Of a stretch of 64,000 bases of DNA, positions 48,491 through 56,763 are shown piece by piece. Each line of letters begins with the position of its first letter. The stretch's first letter is position 1. Source of the DNA: Palleronia aestuarii (GTDB lineage Bacteria; Pseudomonadota; Alphaproteobacteria; Rhodobacterales; Rhodobacteraceae). The stretch lies in NCBI RefSeq assembly GCF_003253995.1, contig NZ_QKZL01000001.1:371886-435885 (forward strand). The letters run 5' to 3'. The notes below the pieces were generated by a model. That model searched no databases. It worked only from the letters and a program-made list of their open reading frames with translations, and was not told where the DNA came from. The position numbers were made by a program, and so were the translations under genes.

Positions 48491-50036
48491 TTTTCGCAAG
48501 CCGGCCTCAGCCTTCGAGGAACTCGGCTTCCGCAAGACGTTCGACCTGATCATGGACGAGGTCGCGGAACTCTACAAAGCCGACGAGGTCCCTTGGGTCA
48601 TCGGCTATAGCGGGGGCAAGGACTCAACAGCCACACTCCAGCTTGTCTGGATGGCTCTGGCGCGGCTACGCCCTGATGAACTGACCAAGCCGGTCTACGT
48701 CATAAGCACCGATACTTTGGTCGAGAACCCCATCGTATCTTCTTGGGTGCGCCGCTCCCTCGAAAAGATCGATGCGGCAGCTGGCGAGCAGGGTCTGCCG
48801 ATTTCCGCGCATCAGCTCAGCCCTGATCCAAGCAACACCTTCTGGGTAAACCTCTTGGGCCGCGGCTACCCAGCTCCTCGACCAAAGTTCCGCTGGTGCA
48901 CCGAACGCCTTAAGATCAATCCCTCCCACGAGTTTATCAGCTCAGTCGTGCAGAGCCACGGCGAGGCGATCTTGGTGCTTGGCACGCGCAAAGCCGAGAG
49001 CGTGGCGCGCGCCAAGGTCATGAAACATTATGAAAAGAAGCGCGTCCGGGATCGCCTGAGCCCGAATGGCGGTCTGCCAAACTCCTATGTCTACACGCCG
49101 GTCGAGGACTGGACGAACGACGACATCTGGATGTTCCTCATGCAGGTCCAGAACCCGTGGGGTTACAACAACAAGGATTTGCTGACGATGTATCAGGGCG
49201 CCTCGCCGGATAACGAGTGCCCGCTGGTCGTCGATACCAGCACGCCGAGCTGCGGCGATAGCCGCTTCGGTTGCTGGGTCTGCACGATGGTCGAGAAGGA
49301 CAAATCGATGCAGGCAATGATCCAGAATGACGAGGAGAAGGAGTGGATGCTTCCGCTCCTCGAGCTCCGGAACAGGTTTGCCCCAAAGGACAGCGACGGC
49401 AAGTGGGATGACCGCCATTTGCGCGACTTCAGGCGCATGAACGGGTCCGTGCAGCTCTTCCATGATCGCCCCATTCCGGGTCCCTACAAGCAGGAAGTCC
49501 GAGAGAACTGGCTGCGAGAGCTCCTGGACGTTCAACGGATCATCCGCGAGACCGGTCCGGACTACGTTCACGATATCGAGTTGATCTCACTGCCCGAGCT
49601 CGAGGAGATCCGACGCATTTGGGTCGTGGACAAGCATGAGATCGAGGACAGCCTGCCTCGGATTTACGAGGAAGCGAGCGGTTCGCCTTATCCAGGTCGT
49701 GCGCTCGACGACAACGCTGCGATGGGTGCGGATGAGATGCAGCTTCTGAAGGAGCTGTGCGGGAATGACGAACTGCACTTCCAGCTAACCCGCGAGCTTC
49801 TCGCCACGGAAAAGCGCTACCGCTCGATGCTGCGCCGCGCCGGCCTTTTCAAGGCCATCGAAGGCGCCTTCCAGCGAAACTTCTTTGATGACGAAAACGA
49901 TGCGGTAGAGCGCGCTAGGCGCAAGCAAAACGGCCGCGAGGAAGCCTGCGCCCGCGGGCAGAACCACGCCTCTGGCTTCACGCGGATACAAGAGCCGCTT
50001 GAGCTAATCGAGGGCCAGGTAGATGAGGCCAAATAA
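48477..50036 (+). CDS. dndC: DNA sulfurtransferase DndC
   Basis: The protein has 519 residues and is a PAPS-reductase-like ATP pyrophosphatase. The PP-loop SGGKDST is at 45-51, and the [4Fe-4S] cysteines include CTERLK and CWVCTMV. It activates the DNA backbone for sulfur insertion. GAGGAG precedes the ATG, inside dndB. It shares one base with dndD. Confidence 0.96.
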   Translation: MQQPNFRKPASAFEELGFRKTFDLIMDEVAELYKADEVPWVIGYSGGKDSTATLQLVWMALARLRPDELTKPVYVISTDTLVENPIVSSWVRRSLEKIDAAAGEQGLPISAHQLSPDPSNTFWVNLLGRGYPAPRPKFRWCTERLKINPSHEFISSVVQSHGEAILVLGTRKAESVARAKVMKHYEKKRVRDRLSPNGGLPNSYVYTPVEDWTNDDIWMFLMQVQNPWGYNNKDLLTMYQGASPDNECPLVVDTSTPSCGDSRFGCWVCTMVEKDKSMQAMIQNDEEKEWMLPLLELRNRFAPKDSDGKWDDRHLRDFRRMNGSVQLFHDRPIPGPYKQEVRENWLRELLDVQRIIRETGPDYVHDIELISLPELEEIRRIWVVDKHEIEDSLPRIYEEASGSPYPGRALDDNAAMGADEMQLLKELCGNDELHFQLTRELLATEKRYRSMLRRAGLFKAIEGAFQRNFFDDENDAVERARRKQNGREEACARGQNHASGFTRIQEPLELIEGQVDEAK

Positions 50037-52027
50037 TGATAATTGATGAACTTACCCTCCACGACTTCGGCATCTATGGCGGCCGCCAGACCATTCAGCT
50101 GACACCGCCGAGCCCTGAACAGCCTGTCATCCTCTTTGGCGGTCTGAACGGTGGCGGCAAGACTACGCTATTGGACGCTCTTCAGTTGGTGTTGTTCGGC
50201 CCTTTCGCAAAGTGCTCAAACCGCAACGGGCTAAGCTACCAGAAGTTCTTGGCGAACTGCATTCATAGAGCACCTGGAGTTCGAGAGGCTGCAATCGAGC
50301 TTTCCTTCCGGCATACGCTCGAGGGGAACGAGGCGGAGTACCGCCTCCATCGTTCGTGGCGATTGATCGAAAGTGGCTGCAAGGAGCACTTCGAGGTTCA
50401 ACGCGACGGTCGGGTCGACCGGACGATGACGGAGAACTGGTCAAATCAGGTCGAAGACTTCTTTCCGAGCAACATCGCCCATCTCTTCCTGTTCGATGGG
50501 GAGAAAGTCGAGGGCTACGCTTCTCCTGAGAGCTCCGCCAATTTGATCGGCACCGCCATTCAAAACCTCCTTGGTCTTGATATCGTCGACCAGCTGGAGA
50601 AGGATCTACAGACCTTCGAACGGCGCAAGCAGGTCGAAGCCAAAAGCGATGTAGACCGCCAGACGATCGAAAAAGCCGAGCAGGAGATCAAAGCTGCCCG
50701 CCAACGCCTAGATCAGCTTAAGCAGGATAGGGCTTCTCTGAAAGCCTTTCGCCTAGAACAGGCGCGCGCCCACCTCTCCAAGATCGAGGAGCGTTATCGC
50801 AAGCTGGGGGGCGAGCTCTACGATCAGCGAGCGGAGATCGAAGCGCGGCGTGACGGGGCCGAAAAGGCTGCGAGCGACAGCGCGCACAGCCTTCGGGAGT
50901 TGGCTGCTGGCTGCCTGCCTTTGGCTCTGTGCCCCGATCTCCTGACGGCCGTCTCCAAGCGCGCCGACCAGGAAGAGGAAAGCCGACATCAGCGCGAGGT
51001 CCTAGAAACCCTTCAAGAGCGCGACGTTAGGCTCCTCGAACTCGCGAGGGAACAGGGTTCAGACCCTGATCTACTCAAGCGTCTGGAGGCCTTTTGCGGA
51101 GAGGATCGCGCGCGCCGCCAAGAGATTAGCGCGCGGGAGAGCTACCTTGATCTGCCGGCCGAAGCGCAAGGTGACCTTCGCGCTTTGCTCAACCGCGACC
51201 TAAAGGAAGCCCAGGAGGAGGCGCAAAGCCAGCTGACCGAACAGCGCCGCCTCGAAGAAGAGCTCGATCAGGCGCAGCTCGAGGCAGCCAGTGTGCCTCA
51301 GCCCGACAGTCTCTCTTCGATCCAAGAAGAGCGCGAGCAACATAGAACAGAGATCTCTCGGCTCGAGGCCGAGCTTGGCCGCCTTGAGGAAGAGATTGCG
51401 CGCACCGAGCGGGAGCTCGACCAGAAACAGCAGACTCTGACACGCCTCCTCGAGACTGACGTTCAAGCCGAGCTTCAGCGTAATGACAGGGCGCGCATCC
51501 TGCACCACTCACCCAAGGTACGAGGGACGCTGGAGACCTTCCGGCGTGCTGTGGTCGAGCGACATCTGCGCAAGATCGAGCAACTGGTCCTGGATAGCTA
51601 TCAGCAGCTCCTTCGTAAGACGAGCCTCGTCACTGGGCTTTCGATTGACCCAGATGATTTCTCTTTGACGCTCTTCGCGAATGACGGTGAGCGGCTTCCT
51701 CCTGAACGCCTTTCTGCCGGCGAGCGTCAGCTACTGGCCGTGGCGCTGCTCTGGGGGCTGGCCAAGGCATCTGGCCGCCCACTGCCAACTGCGATCGACA
51801 CCCCGCTCGGGCGGCTCGACAGCGGCCATAGGGGCCATCTCGTCGAGCGCTACTTCCCTTTCGCAAGCCATCAGGTGCTGCTTTTGTCGACGGATGAAGA
51901 GATTGCCGGCGACTATCTGGAGCGGCTCAGCCCCTGGATCGGGCGGATATACGCCTTGGAATTCGATGATGCGGCTGGCGCCACGCGCATCTCGGAGGGC
52001 TATTTTCCGAAGAAGGAGGCTGCTTGA
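50036..52027 (+). CDS. dndD: DNA sulfur modification ATPase DndD
   Basis: The protein has 663 residues and is SMC/Rad50-like. Walker A GGLNGGGKTT (35-44) precedes long coiled-coil arms. The signature LSAGERQLLAVALLWG and Walker B (PTAIDTPLGRLD) lie near the end. It is thought to act on DNA structure or nicking during sulfur insertion. It is coupled to dndC and dndE by one-base overlaps. Confidence 0.95.
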   Translation: MIIDELTLHDFGIYGGRQTIQLTPPSPEQPVILFGGLNGGGKTTLLDALQLVLFGPFAKCSNRNGLSYQKFLANCIHRAPGVREAAIELSFRHTLEGNEAEYRLHRSWRLIESGCKEHFEVQRDGRVDRTMTENWSNQVEDFFPSNIAHLFLFDGEKVEGYASPESSANLIGTAIQNLLGLDIVDQLEKDLQTFERRKQVEAKSDVDRQTIEKAEQEIKAARQRLDQLKQDRASLKAFRLEQARAHLSKIEERYRKLGGELYDQRAEIEARRDGAEKAASDSAHSLRELAAGCLPLALCPDLLTAVSKRADQEEESRHQREVLETLQERDVRLLELAREQGSDPDLLKRLEAFCGEDRARRQEISARESYLDLPAEAQGDLRALLNRDLKEAQEEAQSQLTEQRRLEEELDQAQLEAASVPQPDSLSSIQEEREQHRTEISRLEAELGRLEEEIARTERELDQKQQTLTRLLETDVQAELQRNDRARILHHSPKVRGTLETFRRAVVERHLRKIEQLVLDSYQQLLRKTSLVTGLSIDPDDFSLTLFANDGERLPPERLSAGERQLLAVALLWGLAKASGRPLPTAIDTPLGRLDSGHRGHLVERYFPFASHQVLLLSTDEEIAGDYLERLSPWIGRIYALEFDDAAGATRISEGYFPKKEAA

Positions 52028-52413
52028 TGGCTATCGACTACATCCGTCTTTCTCAGCAAGGCAAAGATCACCTGATCAAGCTGAAGCGCTACACGGGAAT
52101 CGAACACTGGAACGTGCTCTGCCGGTGGGCCTTCTGCCTGTCTCTGTCCGAGCCTAGCGTCCCGCCGAATGCGAAAATCTCGGCCGACAGCAATGTCGAA
52201 ATGACTTGGAAGGTATTCGGCGGGCGGCACCACGAAATATATCTCGCGCTACTAAAGGAGCGGTGTCTTCGGGATGGTTTTGAGACGGACCCGGAAACAC
52301 TACAACATCAGTTCAGGCTCCATCTGCATCGCGGGGTTTCCTACCTCGCCGGAAACCGAAAACTCCGCGACATTGGCAAGCTAGTTGCCATGCCGTTCGA
52401 TGAGGCCGCATGA
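52027..52413 (+). CDS. dndE: DNA sulfur modification protein DndE
   Basis: The protein has 128 residues, small and basic, helical in known structures, and binds nicked DNA. It shows the family line RLSQQGKDHLIKLKRYTGIEHWNVLCRWAF. The ATG at 52027 is preferred over the TTG one codon upstream. It completes a full dndABCDE set and is followed three bases later by the associated methyltransferase. Confidence 0.93.
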   Translation: MAIDYIRLSQQGKDHLIKLKRYTGIEHWNVLCRWAFCLSLSEPSVPPNAKISADSNVEMTWKVFGGRHHEIYLALLKERCLRDGFETDPETLQHQFRLHLHRGVSYLAGNRKLRDIGKLVAMPFDEAA

Positions 52414-52416
52414 GCC

Positions 52417-53880
52417 ATGGAGCAGCCGGTCGAGCGCCATAAGACGGCGATCGGGCGGGCTGATCTTTCCCGTCCGATCAAGCTGGCGCTGACCGACGGC
52501 TTGGCGTTACCCGATACTGAGATTTTCGACTACGGATGTGGACGCGGGCAGGACATCGCCCGCCTCAGTTCCATGGGATTCAAGATCAATGGCTGGGACC
52601 CGTTCTTCCGCCCGGACGCGCCGCGCAATCCAGCCTCGATTGTGAACCTTGGTTATGTAGTCAATGTGATCGAGGATCCGAGAGAGCGGGACGATGCACT
52701 TCGCGATGCCTACTCTTTGGCCAAGAGTGTTCTGGTCGTCAGCGCTCGGCTAACGGCCGAGGCTCGTGATGGGGCAGAAACCGCCGACCATTCAGATGGG
52801 CATCTAACATCTCGAGGAACCTTTCAGAAGCTATTCGAGCAGACAGAACTGAAGAATTGGATCGACCAGACGCTCGACGTATCCGCTCTGCCGGCCGGGC
52901 CTGGCGTCTTCTACGTTTTCCGCAACGACGAAGAACGCGTTGCCTTCCAAGCCTCGCGGTATCGACGGCGTGCAGTTGCTCCACGCCTGTCCCGCTCTGA
53001 GACCCTTTTCAATGAGCACGAGGCGCTTCTCCAGCCCCTGATAGATTTCTGGATGAAACGCGGGCGGATGCCAGCTGAGGATGAGCTTGGGTCCGAGATC
53101 CGGACAATACGCGAGGTTTTCGGCAGTCCAAAACGTGCCTTCCAAGTTATCAAACGGGTGACGGACGCTGAGCAGTGGGATGAAATCGCAGCTGAGCGAA
53201 CGCAAGACCTCCAACTCTACCTCGCACTCTCGCAATTTGACGGCCGCCCACGCTACTCCGAGCTTCCAGAGGAGCTCAAGCAGGACGTGAAAGCCTTCTT
53301 CTCGAACTACACCAAGGCTTGCCAGCTAGCAGATGAGCTCCTGTTCTCGCTCGGTGATCCAGAGGTGATCGACGCAGCCTGCAGGAGTTCGGAAGTGGGC
53401 AAGCTAACACCCTCGGCGATCTACGTGCATGAGAGCGCGATCGAGGCGCTGCCTCCGATCCTACGGCTCTATGAAGGCTGCGCGCGCGGCTATATCGGCC
53501 GCGTCGATGGGGCCAATGTGATCAAGCTTCACCGCGGCGAACCTAAGGTCTCTTACCTGACCTATCCGGAATTCGAGACTGATCCTCACCCGTCCCTAGC
53601 GCACGCCCTGACGGTTAATCTGCAAACCTTCCGTGTCAAATCGCGGCGCTACAGCGGGCAGCGGAATCCACCTATCCTTCATCGAAAAGAGGCGTTTGTT
53701 GCGCCCGACCATCCGCTTCATGCCAAGTTTGCTCGGCTCACGCGAATAGAGGAGTCCAAGGGACTGTATGAGGACTCCAGCCGCATCGGGACACGAGATG
53801 GTTGGAACGCCGCGCTCACTGCCCGCGGCCTTCGCCTAGCCGGCCATCGACTCGTTAAGTCGAACGCCTCTAGGGAATAA
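52417..53880 (+). CDS. DNA phosphorothioation-associated putative methyltransferase
   Basis: The protein has 487 residues. The N-terminus reads RHKTAIGRADLSRPIKLAL, followed by a SAM motif, IFDYGCGRGQD, at about residue 38. It matches the family known as dnd-related putative methyltransferase, found beside dnd genes. Whether it methylates DNA or protein is not known. It is co-directional with dndBCDE and closes that operon. Confidence 0.87.
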   Translation: MEQPVERHKTAIGRADLSRPIKLALTDGLALPDTEIFDYGCGRGQDIARLSSMGFKINGWDPFFRPDAPRNPASIVNLGYVVNVIEDPRERDDALRDAYSLAKSVLVVSARLTAEARDGAETADHSDGHLTSRGTFQKLFEQTELKNWIDQTLDVSALPAGPGVFYVFRNDEERVAFQASRYRRRAVAPRLSRSETLFNEHEALLQPLIDFWMKRGRMPAEDELGSEIRTIREVFGSPKRAFQVIKRVTDAEQWDEIAAERTQDLQLYLALSQFDGRPRYSELPEELKQDVKAFFSNYTKACQLADELLFSLGDPEVIDAACRSSEVGKLTPSAIYVHESAIEALPPILRLYEGCARGYIGRVDGANVIKLHRGEPKVSYLTYPEFETDPHPSLAHALTVNLQTFRVKSRRYSGQRNPPILHRKEAFVAPDHPLHAKFARLTRIEESKGLYEDSSRIGTRDGWNAALTARGLRLAGHRLVKSNASRE

Positions 53881-53929
53881 AGCACGTACACATGGAGCGG
53901 CTATTAAAATATCCTTGTATTTTCGACAG

Positions 53930-54015
53930 GCTACTGAAAGCCTTGTTCAACGACAACGTCGGTCATTGGGATACGAAGAGACCCTAACGCTACCCACCGT
54001 GACTTTTTCAGTAGC
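53930..54015. other. Distant inverted repeat between convergent dnd operons
   Basis: GCTACTGAAA at 53930-53939 pairs with TTTCAGTAGC at 54006-54015. The 168-base gap 53881-54048 holds no gene. It could be a terminator-like structure for the two converging operons or a relic of a mobile end. Confidence 0.35.
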
Positions 54016-54048
54016 TTGCTAGGGCTGAACTATAGTCCAATTTTGCGA

Positions 54049-54480
54049 CTAAAAATTCGCCAATTCTGTAATGTCATCAAGCATCGTGTGCTCTTCCTCC
54101 TCTCGCTGAATAAGTGACAACAGGCCTTCACGCCAGTCTTGTTTTCCATCCCAAATCTCACGCTTCAGAATTTCCAGCCCACCGTTCGCATACTCTTCGA
54201 AACAGAGTACCCGAGCGGTCTCATTCGACGGCGCAATCATCTTGGGATTATCCATTTCCTCAATTGCCAGGATGCTCATGATCGTGCGATCAAAGTCACC
54301 CCGGAACACGTCCAGATCGATCGGCTCAGAGCTCTTTTTGAACTCTTTCCGGTTTCCACGCCGATATCCAAGGGTAGCAGCGAATACCATTGCATCCTTG
54401 AAAGTTGGAAAGACACCTGTGTCCCTCAGCTCATTGAGCATGTCATCAAACTCGGCGGGTCGTCTAACTCTAGCGGCCAA
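54049..54480 (-). CDS. Dnd system-associated small protein (type 4)
   Basis: The protein has 143 residues. It resembles the family called dnd system-associated protein 4: ARVRRPAEFDDMLNELR, GVFPTFKDAMVFAATLGY, and an acidic C-terminus. Function unknown. I chose the TTG start at 54480 because GAGGAGG lies six bases upstream; a TTG at 54495 has no such site. It overlaps the ATPase end by 11 bases, so the genes are coupled. Confidence 0.8.
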   Translation of the reverse strand: MAARVRRPAEFDDMLNELRDTGVFPTFKDAMVFAATLGYRRGNRKEFKKSSEPIDLDVFRGDFDRTIMSILAIEEMDNPKMIAPSNETARVLCFEEYANGGLEILKREIWDGKQDWREGLLSLIQREEEEHTMLDDITELANF

Positions 54481-56521
54481 GGTAGCCCTCCTCAATCTTT
54501 GTGAACTCCGGACCGTCGGTACGTTTTACGTAGCTGTTATTTTCCTCACGACCCGTTGATTTTGGCGCGTGGTAAACAAGGCTGTACTCTTTTCCGATAT
54601 AGGGCCGGCACTTCCCATCAACTTCCTTACTCCACTGCGAGTTTGATGCGAAAATCACAACTTGGTCTGCAAGCTGCGGAATATGCTCTGCGATCTTTTC
54701 GCGATACTCGCGATCAAGAGCGCCGAAAGGTGAATCCATTATGATGGGAAACACGCCACCCTTAAAAAATGATCCCTTCGCCTGCTTGCGTTCTTTTGCA
54801 AGGCTCACAAGGCTTGCAATGAAACTGAGACTGATGACTTGGTTTTCACCGGTGGATTTCTCGGAGACGGGCTGCTTCCCTATTCCAGGCAAGTCCTTGA
54901 AAATCTTGAGCGTGTAATCCGGATCGATTTCCGCATAAAAATCCTTACGCAAAATCGACTGAAAGGTTTCATTCACTCGTTCGGAAAGACGCTTGCGGGT
55001 TTCTTCTGCTAGCGCTTCATGCAAGCCGTCCACAAGGCTCTTGCAGTCCTCAGCAAATTCCAGCCTGCGGCGCGCTACGTCCTCCTTCTCGGACTTGGAT
55101 TTAACCTTCTCGATCTCCTTCCGGATCCCGGCCAGCTCCTCATCATACTGCTTAATCGCATCGCTGGCTTTCGCAATCTTGAGCTGCTCATCGGCCTGGA
55201 GCCGGCCGAGCTCGGTACGACGTTCTTCCAAACGCTTCACATCTTCGATCTCTGAAGAACCGAGCGTACTACTTATCTCGTCGAGGGCCTGAGAAATTTC
55301 TTTCAGACGCTGTTTGAGCTCGGCCTCTTTCGCTGACCACGCCGTGATCTGTTTATAGAGACGTTCCCGCTCCCGTGGCATCGCCCGCAGGTTGCTCACT
55401 GTCTCCGTAAAGGCGGCTTCGAGGTCCTCACCCGTCGCCCGGTCCCGATAGGCCTCTACGGCTTTTCTTTGTGCTGTGCCCTCTGCGAGCTCACTTCCAC
55501 AGATGCAGGTCCCTTCGTGCAGCAGGTCATCGACAAAGGTACGCCGAATCTTGTAGGGTAGCTCACCGCGGCGGCGGCAATCCTCAAGCTTTTCCGATAC
55601 TGAGGTGATACTGTCCTTCAGGAACGCGAGGGCACCGGTCTGCGCGATAGCCTCCATCCGCGCCTGGCGAAGCTCCTCAAGATCGTCCTTAACGCTCTGG
55701 TTCTCGTTCTCCAGTGAGCGGCGCTGTTCCGCCTTGGCCTTGACGTCGGCGATTCCCTCATAGGCCGCATTGATCGCGTCAATCTCGTTCTGATAGCCGA
55801 CACGGTTCGCCTCGGCTGTATCCCTGGCCTCCTCGTGCCGCCTGCGTTCATCAACGGCTTTTTCCTGACGGGAGAGCAGTTCCCGGTAATCAGACGAAGC
55901 CGTTTCGCTCGCCTCTTTCCGGAGGTCCTTAATCACGAGGCGGCCTAAATGGTCACTCGCCCGCTCCACAATCTCCAAGCCCATCAACGTTCGTATGGCA
56001 TCACGGATTTCACCGGCGGCCGAAACGTTCGCCAGCTTCTCGATCCGCTCACCATTGAAGAAGAAATACGAGTGCATCTTCTCGGGGATGAGCTGGTTAA
56101 TCTGACTCGAAGGATTTTGCGAGCGCTGGAATTTCCCGCTGGCGTCTACCCAAGTCACGCTTGGCACAGACTTTCCGATAGCCTCAGCCTCCAGTCCTTC
56201 TCCTACTCGCCGATACTCCTGTTTCCTGCTGACTGTGTAGACCGCGCCCTCGTGCTCGAACTCGAGCTCAAGGAACAGTTCCGCAATTTCACCGGGCTTC
56301 GTCTGCGAAAGTACGAGCTCGTTCAGGATCGTCTGCTCGCCGGTGTCGAAGTCAGTGTGGCCGTACAGTACCCACTTGAAAGCATTCAGTAGTGAAGTTT
56401 TTCCCGCACCGTTCTCCCCGTGAATAACGGTAATACGCGTTTGGTCATCAACCTCGAATTCCAGAACACAGTCGCCGTAGAACTGTCGAAAATTCCGTAG
56501 CAGTAGGCGCTTGATTCTCAC
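54470..56521 (-). CDS. Second SMC/Rad50-like ATPase of the Dnd island
   Basis: The protein has 683 residues. Walker A is GENGAGKTS (35-43). Long coiled coil arms meet at a hook-like CICG (C339, C341), similar to the Rad50 zinc hook. The signature STGENQVISLSF and Walker B (VFPIIMDSPFGALD) close the head. It looks like DndD but lies in the restriction operon, so it probably acts in target recognition or cleavage. It is coupled to both neighbours. Confidence 0.85.
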   Translation of the reverse strand: MRIKRLLLRNFRQFYGDCVLEFEVDDQTRITVIHGENGAGKTSLLNAFKWVLYGHTDFDTGEQTILNELVLSQTKPGEIAELFLELEFEHEGAVYTVSRKQEYRRVGEGLEAEAIGKSVPSVTWVDASGKFQRSQNPSSQINQLIPEKMHSYFFFNGERIEKLANVSAAGEIRDAIRTLMGLEIVERASDHLGRLVIKDLRKEASETASSDYRELLSRQEKAVDERRRHEEARDTAEANRVGYQNEIDAINAAYEGIADVKAKAEQRRSLENENQSVKDDLEELRQARMEAIAQTGALAFLKDSITSVSEKLEDCRRRGELPYKIRRTFVDDLLHEGTCICGSELAEGTAQRKAVEAYRDRATGEDLEAAFTETVSNLRAMPRERERLYKQITAWSAKEAELKQRLKEISQALDEISSTLGSSEIEDVKRLEERRTELGRLQADEQLKIAKASDAIKQYDEELAGIRKEIEKVKSKSEKEDVARRRLEFAEDCKSLVDGLHEALAEETRKRLSERVNETFQSILRKDFYAEIDPDYTLKIFKDLPGIGKQPVSEKSTGENQVISLSFIASLVSLAKERKQAKGSFFKGGVFPIIMDSPFGALDREYREKIAEHIPQLADQVVIFASNSQWSKEVDGKCRPYIGKEYSLVYHAPKSTGREENNSYVKRTDGPEFTKIEEGYLGR

Positions 56522-56715
56522 TTTTTGACCTCCCGCTCAATCAATTGCTTGATGCGCTGCGCGATCTCCTTCTCGACACTACCCGCTGAGCTTAGATTGC
56601 GGTAACTCTGATACTCGTGCTCGATTTCGAGTATCTCATTCACCGTCGTTCTCACACGTGGCGACGCTGCTTTCAATATATCGCGAGGGGAGAGATTATC
56701 ACTGCTCATCTGCAC
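56518..56715 (-). CDS. Small helical protein of the Dnd restriction operon
   Basis: The protein has 65 residues, mainly charged helix (ILEIEHEYQSYRNL and IAQRIKQLIEREVKK). It has no known family. Its end overlaps the ATPase start as ATGA. The start is GTG 56715 with AAAGGA upstream, or ATG 56709. It may be a partner of the ATPase. There is a 48-base gap to the helicase gene upstream. Confidence 0.75.
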   Translation of the reverse strand: MQMSSDNLSPRDILKAASPRVRTTVNEILEIEHEYQSYRNLSSAGSVEKEIAQRIKQLIEREVKK

Positions 56716-56763
56716 GCAGTCCTTTCTTCGCGTAAGTGTCAGTATTAGAGAGAATTTTCGCGC

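Noticed and set aside
53941..53960. IS-end-like sequence CCTTGTTCAACG between the convergent dnd operons
   Set aside because: The match to IS903-type ends is short and no transposase remnant is nearby.
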